Shown in pieces: positions 11,342 through 26,853 of a stretch of DNA of 64,000 nucleotides. Location: assembly GCF_027744825.2 (NCBI RefSeq), contig NC_071334.1, positions 62,904,937 through 62,968,936 of the forward strand. Direction: 5' to 3'. This DNA is from Synchiropus splendidus. Its lineage: Eukaryota > Chordata > Actinopteri > Syngnathiformes > Callionymidae. Position numbers and translations under genes: made by a program. The notes under the pieces are model-generated. The model made no database searches and was not told the origin of the DNA. It saw only the letters and a list, made by a program, of their open reading frames with translations. Positions within the stretch are counted from its first letter, which is position 1. Every line of letters starts with the position of its first letter.

Positions 11342-12004
11342 ATATCCACTCATCTACTCATGTATTTTCTTTGGTTAATGTCGGTTAAACATGAATCTCG
11401 ACATGTAAACAGTGGATTCCATTATATATACGAAGTTCTTGCCTTCAGAGTAAATTTATTTTGTATGATGGATGGAGAAATGTCATGTTATTGTGTCAGA
11501 ATCTAAGCAACGGGAACATGGTAAGCGGTTATTTACAGATGGAATGTGAAGACAATGACATTAGAAGTGTTGAGATATTAGTGAACAATATCTTATAGAG
11601 ATTATTGGATATTAGCGATTAGTCTGGGATATCTCACACTTCAAATATTCTTTTTCCGCCGTTTGTTATGTTATGACAACTACGCGTTTTAGTATTTTTG
11701 CCGTAAAATATAGGCTATTTCAAGACTGACAACAAAACTGTTCAAACCATTCAAAAACGGACGACGAATTACGTTTCCAACAAAAAAAGAAAATACAACA
11801 CATTTCGCACTACATGTTAAACACGCAGAGAGCAGATAGTCTCGTAACGCATCGCGAGACTGTCTATTTCCGCTGCATTCTGGGAAAAATCTCGGCTACA
11901 TTTGTTTATGTATGGAATTTTTATTCACCCCCAAAATGTCCATAGAGCCATTATTTATATAAACCTGACGTAGGCAAATTGCAATACGACCTGCCGTCAC
12001 CGCC
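11342..12004 (+). promoter_or_regulatory. Intergenic region and clcn4 promoter/5' leader
   Basis: The region is AT-rich until about 11,820, then carries more CpG (for example 'catcgcgagac' and 'taacgcatcgcgag'), then the clcn4 start codon at 12,005 in the context CGCCATGG, a good Kozak match. CpG remains high into the first intron (about 12,110-12,150), consistent with a CpG-type housekeeping promoter. The exact transcription start is not visible. Confidence 0.5.
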
Positions 12005-15725
<3,721 letters not shown>

Positions 15726-16522
15726 TCCAGATCACCACACTCAGACTCCAGCCTCTCATGCTGAACCAACGTCCTGATAATGCAGCTGGTCCAGTGTCAA
15801 GCCCCGCCTACTGCAGTCACTGATCTCGCCTGTAATGGTGTCAAGACGTTCTCTGTGCCACACTACTAACAACAAACTGTGTCTATCTTAACTGGAACCC
15901 TCATTTCTATCACCTGCCTCTTCCAACACAATGATTTTACTAATTTAGTTTGCTGCTATGTTATCCAAGTGAATGAAAGTGGCCGTGCTGACTTTCATCA
16001 CACTCAGTAGAATAACAGCTCATGATGTGAAGGACAGGACATGAACCGTCAACATTTAGAAAGAGAAACAATCAGTGGCAATGGCTTCTAGTGAAGGACT
16101 GAATTTAACACTACATTTGACTAATTTATGAAGTTTATTTATTATCATGTAAATAAACGTGTTTATTATTGTGGAATATTTTGAATGTATTTAAATGGTT
16201 CTGTGTCAGGTATCCCTTTTGTGGGTTTGTTTTGTTTTTTTCCTTACACTGAGACTGGCATTTTTCCTTTTAAAAATCATTCAATGTGAATAAATAAATA
16301 TACATTTAATTGTGAATTTTCTATCTACACACTTTTGTGTTAAATGTCACAAACAAGACAGTGTTGATATTTTTTTTTTTTGTGAAATTAAACCACAGGA
16401 AATTAGTGCTCTTTCATGTGAAAGTAAGATAACTAGCAGCAGTCCTATCAGCAGGGTCATTCTGCCTAAAGAAAAAGCTGTCAAGTATTCATCTGGCTCA
16501 GCCGAAAAGCTTCTCCAAGTTG
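15726..16522. other. clcn4 3' UTR and shared flank with convergent pde9a-like gene
   Basis: About 800 bp lie between the clcn4 stop (+) and the pde9a-like stop (-). Signals for both strands are interleaved: AATAAA on + at about 16,289, and its complement TTTATT at about 16,134 and 16,159 on the minus strand. The two 3' UTRs may therefore overlap. Confidence 0.55.
16289..16294 (+). terminator. clcn4 polyadenylation signal AATAAA
   Basis: The hexamer sits in 'gaataaataaata' about 565 nt downstream of the clcn4 stop. An earlier AATAAA near 16,151 could be used as an alternative. Confidence 0.5.
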
Positions 16523-19500
16523 TCAAGGTGTCTTGTCCTTTCCTCCAGCTCCCTCCAATCCAGCATAATAATCCAGAGCTCGGCGGACTGGTTCCAGGAT
16601 GTGTTGCTGTATCACAAGTACATGATGTACAGGTAAATGCAGGTTTCCTGAAGAATGCTCCAAATTTTAGACGAGTGAAGGAAGAATGTTACCTCCAGAC
16701 AGGGGAACAAGTTGGTGAGCTCACTGAAAAGCGGTATAAGAACAAATCTGATGAAGTTAGTTTGAGATGAGGGTTTGGAGACTGTATCTCGGTCCATGAA
16801 AGGAGTCACAGGGAGGCCTCTGCTTTTCTCTGAGTCGCTCTGGCAAGGACAACATGCTCTTTATACTTGGTGAAACAATGTGCTGGAATGTTATGGGCAG
16901 AGGTGTAAAGTCCTGATGACAACTGGCTCTGACCTGGTTGAAGAACTCCTGTAGCAGACAGTCAAGCCAGGGCTCTGCCACTGCCATGGGCCGCGCCTCG
17001 TTCGAAATGTCACTGACTTTCACCATGATCTTCATCAGCTGCAACAGAAAACAGATTTCAACTCAGACCAACAAAAAAAATAAATAAATAAATTGTGGGC
17101 TGCGGGAGGAAAGTGCAGTGCCTGAAAGAGACTCATGCAGGACCTAACCCGAGCAGACCGAGTGAAAATAATATGCAAAAATGTTTCACATTTCTAACAT
17201 AAAAGAAAAGTTGCAATTGCCTTTTGAGGTGGACATTGACCCTTCTGTTTAAATTATGACAGATGATGTATGTGTCGCCAAAACCTCCGACCCCATTCGG
17301 AATAAGTAGAGGAAAATGAGTGAATGAGCAAGGTGTCATTACCACTTCCTTGTGGTCCTTGTTGTTGAAGTCGAACACTGGCAGGATGACTTTGAACTTG
17401 TTGAGAATTTCATTATGTCGTGCCATGTCTGTGGCCAGGATACACCTGAAATATTCACAATATTAGAGAGGCAACGTGGTTATGTTTGTTCAGGTTAAAG
17501 TGAAAAAGTGTCTTAGCTTCAGCAGTACTTGATCATTCCGCCTCTGAAGTGTTTGTACTGATTGTTGCTGAGATTCTTTAAGATGTTGCACTCCGGCTGA
17601 GGAAAAACCCACATAAAAGATTTATGAATATCATACACTTAAGAAAAATGGTGTCGCATGAGTTTTGCTTGGGACTACTTTTGTGTTCTCTGGTGGACAA
17701 TTAAACCAGTGGTCCTGTGATGATCTGGAAACTTAAGACAACTAGTTTGTTTTCTTTGCTGGTCCTACTTCACCTTGGAGAGGATTCCAAAGGCAACAGC
17801 ACAGTGATGGTTTTCCAGTGGTGAGATGTCGTTGTATCGGAGAGCAAGGTCAGTCTGAGCATTGATCTGTTCAGCATTCAAACAGTGTTAGAAAAGCCAC
17901 AACAGCATGGACTAGAAGTCGGTGTCGAACCTGGTAGACGTTGTTGTAGCCTGGATGATCGAGGTCGTGGCACAGGGCAGCAGTCACCATGATCAACAAG
18001 TCCATGGGCCCTAACTTGTTTCTGAGATCAGTCAACCAGATGAGTCCGTACATCTACAACACACACATGCATCACTAATGGGCAGTGGAGCGCCATGTGA
18101 CAGGTCACGTGAGCCGCACCATCTGTGTGACACAGAAGCAATGCTGGAAGTTGTGGAAGGGGATGCTGTTGTAGTGACAGAACACCTCAAACAGGAAGTT
18201 CTGCAGAACACTCAGCTCGATGTGGAAGGCTGTCAGGAAGTCCAGGTCAGTGAACATCACCTGCAGAAGCACCAGCATCTCGGACTCCTCCCACTGCCTG
18301 TCGGGTCCATACACAGGAAATACTGAGTGTGTGAGTGTGTGCATTTTGTGTGTACGTCTTCTCACCAGTTATCGAAAACTGGGGTCTTCAAATGATCTCT
18401 TACTTCTTCAGTCACCTGCAGGGAGCTGTCCCACAATGGAAATATTACAATAACACCGTTCCAGCAGGGTTTAAGGACAACAGGTGTTACCTCATGTGAA
18501 TGAACTTTTTGTAGACCAAGCTGCGTTCCTCATGTTCACTCAAACGAGATGTTTTTTGTTGGAGCCTCTGCTGATCCACTTCATCGCGAAACAAACCCAG
18601 CCAACTCAGATGTTCCACACTCTTAACAATAAGACATATGTCACCCATCTACCAATGATTCTGGATGCAGAGTCCTCCCAAAGTGACACCGGGAGAAACC
18701 TCATACAATCTAATGAAAAATGGTGCCGAGATTTAAACAAAACATGATGCTTTGGGAACTTTAACAACCTCCAGTTTTCTCTTGAACTTCTCCACCTGTG
18801 CCTGGATCTCACACATCACCCCAGGAGTCTTCTCAGCATCCTCCATGAGTTTGTTCTCCAGGTGCTGAAGTCTGATCACAGAAGCATTGATATAATAGGA
18901 ACGTGTCCAACGACACTGTGGCCATCACTCACCGTAGCTCCATGTCATCCAATTCTGCCGGTATGGAAACAGCTGTAGCCAGAGACAAGTGAAAGCAACC
19001 TTTAGGTGACAATGCTGATGAATGACTCAGTGATAATGTAAGTGTGAGTTGTGAGAGAATTCTCACAGGTCAGGTCCGTGGCCACCACCTCCAATCTGTA
19101 ATATGACTCTGGAGTGTTGTTGTCTAGTAGTGGAGAGATTTTCACAATGCTGCCATTTGGTTTGAACATTTTCAAGATGTGATGAGGCTCTGCTTCTGCT
19201 GCTGCTCTGAAGAGGTCTGACTCATAACAATGATCATTAATCCACCACTCAATCATAAAAACATCAGACAGATTGATAACAACTTCATAATGTGAACACG
19301 AAGGATGGCACACACACACACAGAACACTTGCTCATGTGCAGATGACATCGCTTCAGCTGAACAACCTGTCAGCAGCACCCGGCGCTCGAGCCAAGGCAC
19401 CTGTGGTGACATGGCTAAAATCGTTCATCCTAGTCGTTTAAACTATTGTCACAAAGTCACGTTAACAACAAGTCTGACCTTTGACTTCCGCAGCTGAGCA

Positions 19501-19566
19501 GTCGTCGCTGAACTCTGCTCTCTCCAGGTGACCATGAACCATGAAATGGATCACTTTCTTCTTCAT
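16523..19566 (-). CDS. pde9a: PDE9A-type high-affinity cGMP phosphodiesterase
   Basis: It hydrolyses cGMP to GMP. Fourteen exons on the minus strand: 19,566-19,479, 19,216-19,067, 18,972-18,933, 18,871-18,769, 18,570-18,491, 18,425-18,366, 18,297-18,120, 18,053-17,931, 17,866-17,774, 17,596-17,529, 17,445-17,346, 17,038-16,934, 16,839-16,693 and 16,606-16,523. Total 1,419 nt, 472 aa, all phases consistent. Metal-site motifs: [31 protein letters not shown] and [10 protein letters not shown]. The nucleotide-binding glutamine is in [13 protein letters not shown]. The N-terminus ([20 protein letters not shown], then [16 protein letters not shown]) matches the short PDE9A N-terminal region; no GAF or PAS domain is present. 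Many positions differ from mammalian PDE9A and the tail after FPCLE is a short divergent 28-codon exon, so it may be a second teleost PDE9 copy. The exon at 18,570 is the least certain. Confidence 0.9.
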
Positions 19567-20568
19567 CGGCAAGTCGTTTCAGGACCACAGACACAACTGC
19601 AAGGTGATGGACAGATCAGAGGGAAAGGGAAGAGGGAGGCCTGCAGGTGACACTCTGACCACTCCTCTCTGACTCGCATATGACTCGCATATCCTTCTAA
19701 AATGGAGTATTCTTTTAGACTGAGCTACCACATTGTAGAAAGCATGCAGTTATTTCTTATGAACAGTATTTTGAAATTTGATTTTCATTTGATCAACTTA
19801 TCTATATTGTAAGATACAATATATGGTGTAAACAACTGCATTGCACTCCATTTCTTAACAGCAAACTTTCACAGCAATGTTTCCCTGGTAATGCAAGTGA
19901 TTGAGGATTACTCACTTAAAATGACAGAAAAAACAGAAACTTAAGAAAACTTAAACATCTTAAGAAAACAAAATAAATAATGTAAATAATGCAAACAAGA
20001 CTCGTCAAATTATACATAACATTTGAACCTAAACATGATGCATTGATTTGTAAAAATCTTGTTCTCCTCATGATATTCCCAAAGACACTGCAAGCCTTCT
20101 GTAAGACAAATTCTCAAAAGCCCTGTGGGGTATGTTCCCCATCATGTGTGAATGTGGGGGTCTTACACCAGAAATTGTACTTTTTTCTTCATTGATTACT
20201 ATTTCAATTCAAGGTATAACATCTTGATAACGTCTTCAGTCTCCAAGAAATGTAAAAATATTTTGTAATAAAGATATTCACCACAAAAAAATAAAAAAAT
20301 CTTGCAGCATAAAAATGAAACAATATTTAATCAAATAACATTGCTAACCACTAACTGTCATAATTGGACATTTTCTTGTTTTTGTCCATGTTTTATAATA
20401 TTTTAGAAACCACATGTAAATTACATTTAAGACTCGGGCCCTCTCAAGCCCATACCACTATAGATATTTACTGGACCACCCCAGGCCTACACTACTGCTG
20501 GGTCTCCACTGGCATTTATCCCTGCTGTTTACAGATGCTGTTACCTGTTGGCTTCAATTACTCCTGAA

Positions 20569-20648
<80 letters not shown>

Positions 20649-21050
20649 CTCTGTCCAAATCGAGAGCCTGAATGAGAGAACTGAATGATGCATGGGTTGA
20701 TAAATGGGAATGAACGCAGCAGGAATAGAGAAGTGGGTCAGAATGTTTGACATCCAACTTCCATAAATATTAATTCTTTTACATTGAGAGACAGTCAAAA
20801 CTAGATTAGATGAGATGGCCTCTATTAGTCCCGCGGTGGGGAAACTAGAGATGTGTCATTGGTGTGGAGCTGCTTCTGCTGTCTGTGAGATGCGACTGTC
20901 AATGTAGACACATACAGGTACAGGCTTAAAACGACAGACAGAGATCAAGGACAAGAGCATGGACAAATTATATAATTCTAATAATAATAATTTTAAGGGG
21001 GATTATTGGAGAAACAAAGCAATTGAATAGGTCGTATGCACTCATTCAAT
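19567..21050. other. Intergenic between divergent pde9a-like and clasp1
   Basis: No gene recognised. The segment is AT-rich, with a compound trinucleotide repeat at 20,571-20,647. Promoters of both genes must lie here or at the edges; the pde9a-like start codon at 19,566 is close to the left edge. Confidence 0.5.
20571..20647. repeat. (CTA)n(ATA)n compound microsatellite
   Basis: About 15 CTA/ACT triplets run directly into about ten AAT triplets. It accounts for the poly-Tyr and poly-Leu/Val open frames on the minus strand. Confidence 0.95.
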
Positions 21051-21897
21051 ACACAGTTAGCGTTGTCCTATTTTCCTGCAGTGTTGTTGCACGGCCTCAC
21101 AACAGCCAGCAGACGTCGTAGTTCCTCCGTGTCTGCACAGGCCTCAGTAGCACCAGCATGAGCCGCAGTTCTGCCTCTCCCTTCGCCGCATCCTCTACGG
21201 CGGCTGTAGGAGGACATTCTTTAATTTCACCACAGCTCCTCTTCGTTAACGATATTTATAACTTTTAAACTTAAATCAACGTGAATTCGATTGTCGATGT
21301 GAACTGTCGATGTTGGAGAAGTCGGTTAGAACGTAGCGGCGCCTGGAAATGGACGTTGTAACAGGAATGGAAATGATGCGGTTTGCTGTCTAAAGCGGCA
21401 ACGCCACTTTTGACTCTTTCCAGAAGCAACTCGGCGGGTGAATGGACGACTAGATTTAGGGAACAAACGACCGAGTCGATCGAAAACAGAACGGTAACAA
21501 AAAGCTCGACTCTAACGAAGGGCTATTCCTTATCGATTGAACACATGTGGCCTAGCGCAAGATTTTTGAGGTTAGCGATGTCAAGTCCAGCGGGGAAGCT
21601 AACTGCTCTAGTTAGCGGGTCATGCACAATGTAGCGGCGATGCTAAAAACAATGGCTGGAAGTTGCACACACATATGGGAAACACACCCTTTATTGTATC
21701 CACGTATCTTCAGAGTCTAATTTAGTGTGGAGTTATTTCACCTAATTCTTTTTATTGTTGCAGAAAATGATGAAATCGCCCTCCTGTGTGGGCTAATGAG
21801 CTAGTTAGCCATAGTAGCGGCTTCCCTGGAAAAAGAAATACGCCTGCTGTGGACCGAACCGGACTCTAAAACTCCACTGACCTATACACCTACAGCC
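21051..21897 (+). promoter_or_regulatory. clasp1 promoter and 5' leader region
   Basis: CpG content rises sharply from about 21,080 to 21,660 ('cttcgccgcatcctctacggcggctg', 'gcaacgccac', 'cgaccgagtcgatcg'), typical of a CpG-island promoter. The coding start is at 21,898 after a 'tgttgcag' acceptor-like site near 21,758-21,765. This suggests one or more non-coding exons in the 21.1-21.6 kb block, spliced to the exon carrying the ATG. Exact boundaries are inferred. Confidence 0.5.
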
Positions 21898-24800
21898 ATG
21901 GAAGAGGAGGTGGCGGTCGTGGGTGTGGAATATTTGCTGGAGCAGGTGATGCAGAAGGACATGGGGAAGAGGCTCCAGGTGGGTCAGGAGATCACGGAGC
22001 TCATTCTGGACCAGGAGCGTACCCCGGATCTGGAAAAGGACCAGACCATGTTGGATCGGACAGTGGACGCCGTGGCCAGCTCCTGGGTCAACTCAAATAA
22101 CTTTAAAGTACGTTTTTGATCACATTTTTATAATCAAACCGTGACTTCAATCTATCAGTCTTTCATGTGTAGACGTCCTGTAGTAGTAGAGCATTGTGAA
22201 GGAAACACAACTTGTTTACCGATGAATTACTTATTTTCGCTCTGTTGAATTGCTCTTGTCAGGAATTTAAAATAATCTTGTCATGTGAACATAAAGATAA
22301 TGATCATGACTACTCGGACCTGGAGCTATTTATTTGAGCCAGTTGCCTAGATACATTTTGTTGGCCAATAATACGTTTGGTTTTCTAATGCATAGCAGTT
22401 AATGTTCCTTCCACTATTGTGGCAACATTTTTGAGTATTTTTTTCATGTCATTGTACTCCAATACTCTGTTCAATTCCATGTGCCAGGTGGTGTTATTTG
22501 GGATGGACATCCTTTCAGCTCTGATCACACGACTTCAGGAAAGATTCAGGACTCAGGTGGGCACAGGTGAGTGAAATACAGGACTGGTGAATAAGTTTTG
22601 GTGTTGACTGACTCATCTACACTTGATTTTGTGTTTGCGCTTTTGAAATCATTGTCAATGATTGTTTGTTTTAGTGCTTCCTAGTTTGATTGATCGTCTT
22701 GGAGATGCCAAGGACCAAGTGAGAGACCAAGACCAGTCTCTGCTGCTAAAGTTGATGGACCAGGCTGCCAACCCACAGGTACACATCATTGTATATATTG
22801 TACGCCTCCCTATTAGAGTCCAATGTGTCAGCTTGAGATATAATTTCTGTTTTGATTCTGTTTGATCAGTACGTGTGGGAAAGGTTGATGGGAGGTTTTA
22901 AACACAAGAACTACAGGACCAGAGAAGGACTCTGCCTCTGTCTCATCTCAACACTCAATGTGTAAGTTATCATTATTATTCCACAAACATTTTGAGTCGA
23001 AATAAAAACAGTAATTATTACATTGTTATTATTGTAACTATTGTTATTGGTTTGTTAAGATGTGTTTTTATTTGGATCAGGTTTGGATCTCAGAGTTTAA
23101 CACTCAGTAAGATGGTCCCTCAAATCTGTAACCTGCTTGGAGATCCGAACAGTCAGGTGGGTTTTCTCTCATCTTCTGAAATATACCCTTTTTTGACCGT
23201 CATTTTCAATGTAACACACTCATTTAAAATCTTGCCATCTACTAACCAGCAAAATAAGCAATGTTAATTTTTAAACCTCTTTCATATTCATCTTATTGTT
23301 GAATTTGGTTTCTCCTGCACATTTCTCTCATATAAATTTCTACAAAAATGAAACAATAATATGCTGCCGCTCTTTATGGTGTTATTTTCCATGTCCAGGT
23401 TCGTGATGGAGCCATGAATTGTCTAGTAGAGATCTACCGTCATGTGGGAGAGAGAGTTCGGATCGACTTGGGCAAGAAGGGACTGCCGCAGTCTTGGTGT
23501 GTTTAAGCATGCATATAGTCAAAGTCGTTCTCTCATTGTTTATTCTGCATATTAAGCTGTCTTTACTTATTAATAATAGGAGCTGGGAATCATTGTTAAA
23601 ACAATTTGTTCTCATGTCTTTGCAGGTTAAATGCCCTATTCAGCCGCTTTGATGAAGTCCAGAGGTCTGGAAACATGGTGCCATCACCAGTTTCAGGTAA
23701 GACTAAGACTTATGATTACTCTTATAGGAGTTGTGTGATACCTACAATGTTGCTTTAGAGGACACAAAACCTGATAATGAGTGAATGTCAGTTTTACAGT
23801 CAGTAGGGGATTTGTAGCTTTTTGCTCTTAAAAAGTTACAATGTTATGTTGCTGAACAAATAGTATAACAGCAAGATGAGTTCATCTGAGGAGTGGTGAT
23901 TTTTTTTCCTTAGTGTTTTGGAATTCAAAATAACATCCAGTTAGATGGGCTCATACTCTCTCAGAGGCTCAGTCCTTAAGCAGCTGGTTTGTGAATTAAA
24001 AGTTCTGCATTGCTGACTATAGACCAAAATATGTGAAGCTGGCTCGAGAGTTGTTAGTTGACTTAGAGAGCACAGACAAGGTGTCCTTGAACTAAATACC
24101 CTATGACCAAGGCAGTAGCATATTCCTGCCACTTGGCTTTTCTCCCTAAAGATTCTACTTGCATTTCACATGGATGAAATAAGAAAATTCTCCTTTTGTT
24201 CAAAAAGCAGTAACTTTTTAGTGGAGTTGCTTTCTTTGACGGGGTTAATACCTGCTATTGCTAGGCTGGACAATATACTCAGGCACCTCTATTGTACTAT
24301 TTTGAAGGTTGGCTTATTCATGACTTCTGAAATCAATTGTGAGCAGCCTGTCTTGTGGTTTGTCATCACATGAGCTGCCTCCAACCTGTGCTGCATTCCT
24401 TGTTTAAAACAAATCGGATCTATGTCTGCCTTTTGGCCTGTTTATGCATTACGTTCTAAATGTGCAGTCTTTCAAATGGTTTCCTGTTTTTGTAACAGCC
24501 TTGTCTTCGTTGTAACATTCTCACAAACCTCTTAAACCTCTATAATCGCTAGTTTGCTCATGTTGCTATTTCAATTTAGCTCTTCCCTCAGCTGCTGCTA
24601 CAGGTCTGAAATCTGCTGAAGTCTTCACATCCTTTTAGTTCTCATAGCTTAGTTTGTTTTTTTGCATGAGATTTCAACTAATCTGAGCTCCCATAGCCTC
24701 ATCATTATGTGAATTAGCAAAGGCAAGATCATCTGTCAGATTCCATCAGACGTCCTCTGTCCACGGAGTCTCTGAAAAGCTGCCAGGAGTGTCAACATGA

Positions 24801-26749
24801 GCCTTAGGCAGAGATTCTCGATGGTGTCAGGAAGTCAGGGGCACGGAGAAGTGGATAATCTTGTTAAGTCAATGGAGTCTTGGAATGATTGTCTTTTAGC
24901 AAAGTAGTAGTCGGGATAGAATAAGGGAAATTTTATCTGTTAAAAAAAAAAAAGTCAATGACTTGAGTCGACTCAGAGGGGGCGCTCTCTTTTGAGCATA
25001 GAACCGATTGCAGATGAATATTTAATGTGCAGCTGTTCAGATTATGTGATGGAGCTGCGGTTTCCTCTCAGTCCTCCTTCCTCTTGTAATCCTGAGTCAT
25101 GCTGACATCACTGTCACACAAAGCTCCGCCTCCCACCCCTCCCTTTGCTCTCCTCTGTCTTCGCTCCTGCTCTGTCTTCATGCTTCCTCACATCGTGTGA
25201 ATTGGAGGCGAAAGTGCAGACGGAGGAGGATTATATTGCCGCTCCTCCTCCTTCTGTGCAATTGCAGTGGGAGGATGTGAGGAGGCCGTAGGAACAGCTG
25301 CTGGCATGCTGCACAGACTGGATTGCAGGAGGATCTGCTCATGTAAGGTGCTCCATGTCTGCATGAAGTGAGGAGGGCAGAGAGGAGGCCATAGACGGGA
25401 GAGCAAGCGTGTGGCAGTAGCGAGGCAAGGCGCAGAGGAAAGGAAAAACTGCAACCTGATAACGCATGCTGTGTGTGACTTTGTGTGTGGGTGTGCACAC
25501 GCTGTGGGGGTTCATCAAAATTGTTCACTGCCAGGACGTGTTTTTTATCAGCTGGAGCCAAATTCAACAGATAATCCTACAAAGAAACTTGGAGATGTTG
25601 CTCAGCTAAACAAAGCTCGCTGAATCATAAGCAACTAGCACAGTGGTTTTTGTTTATTGACTCTGTTTTAGGCTGTAGGTAGAAATGCCGTTACGTATTT
25701 AATAAACGTTTATAATTATTTATTTAATTAAATACCAAATTATGTCTAAAAAATAGTAACTTAAACTGTTCTGAACCATCATCACCTCTCACTGTTGTCA
25801 TGCATCTCTCCTGACAGATAAGAATTTGGATGACGATGACTCTGTGGATGGCGGGCGCTCTTCGTCCTCCTCCAGAACCGGATCGTCTTGTGGGAGGAAA
25901 AACGTGAGCATGGGGTCATTCAGACGCCCTGCCCCTCCCTCAGGAGCGTCTGGCAACAAGGGAGCTGGTCAGTCATGTTTTGTTATGTTTTTTGTTTTTT
26001 CACACACTGAACATACTAAACGATAACCACTTTGTAACACAGCTTTCAGTATTCCGATTTTTGGAACAATGTGATGTTGTCTGATAACCTAATGAATTAA
26101 GTAGTAATAGTACATCTGGCTACTTCTGGCTGAACTTTTTCCACATTGGTATTTTGTAGGCAGGGACGGTCTGGCTGCTGGTGCTGTGGATGAGGAAGAC
26201 TTCATCCAGGCGTTCGAGGATGTTCCAACAGTCCAGGTACCTTATCCTTTAACATAAATGTCTTTCAACGTGATTCAACCGATCCAACATGGTGACAAAA
26301 TGATTTATCCATATTGACATCAGGGGAATAACACCATTGCTGCAGATGCGTGGTTCTGTGCTTATCTTTTGCATCTACTGTTGCACTGCTGAAGTGCATT
26401 TTTTGTATAAGGTTGTATTCTGATATGAGATTGTGTGTTTTGTCACTTCAAACCAGTCAAGCCTGTGTTTTCTAGCAACAGTAAGACTTAGCTCAGTTAG
26501 ACCCCAATGCATGATGGGTGTGGTAGTTTTTCAGCAGTTTCCAATCTAAGGAAGTTTCTGACTAACAGCGGCAGTCATGCCACATTTAAAGATACAAGAT
26601 ACTCAAATTGAATTTCCATTTCCATATTAACTCATTACCATTCACGCTCAATTCTTTTTTGGATGGTTCAAAAGGAATTTAAATTTACAGATGATATCTT
26701 TACCATTATCATCATACTCATTGATGGCAGTGTAAGGAAGTACCAACAG

Positions 26750-26784
<35 letters not shown>

Positions 26785-26785
26785 G

Positions 26786-26853
<68 letters not shown>

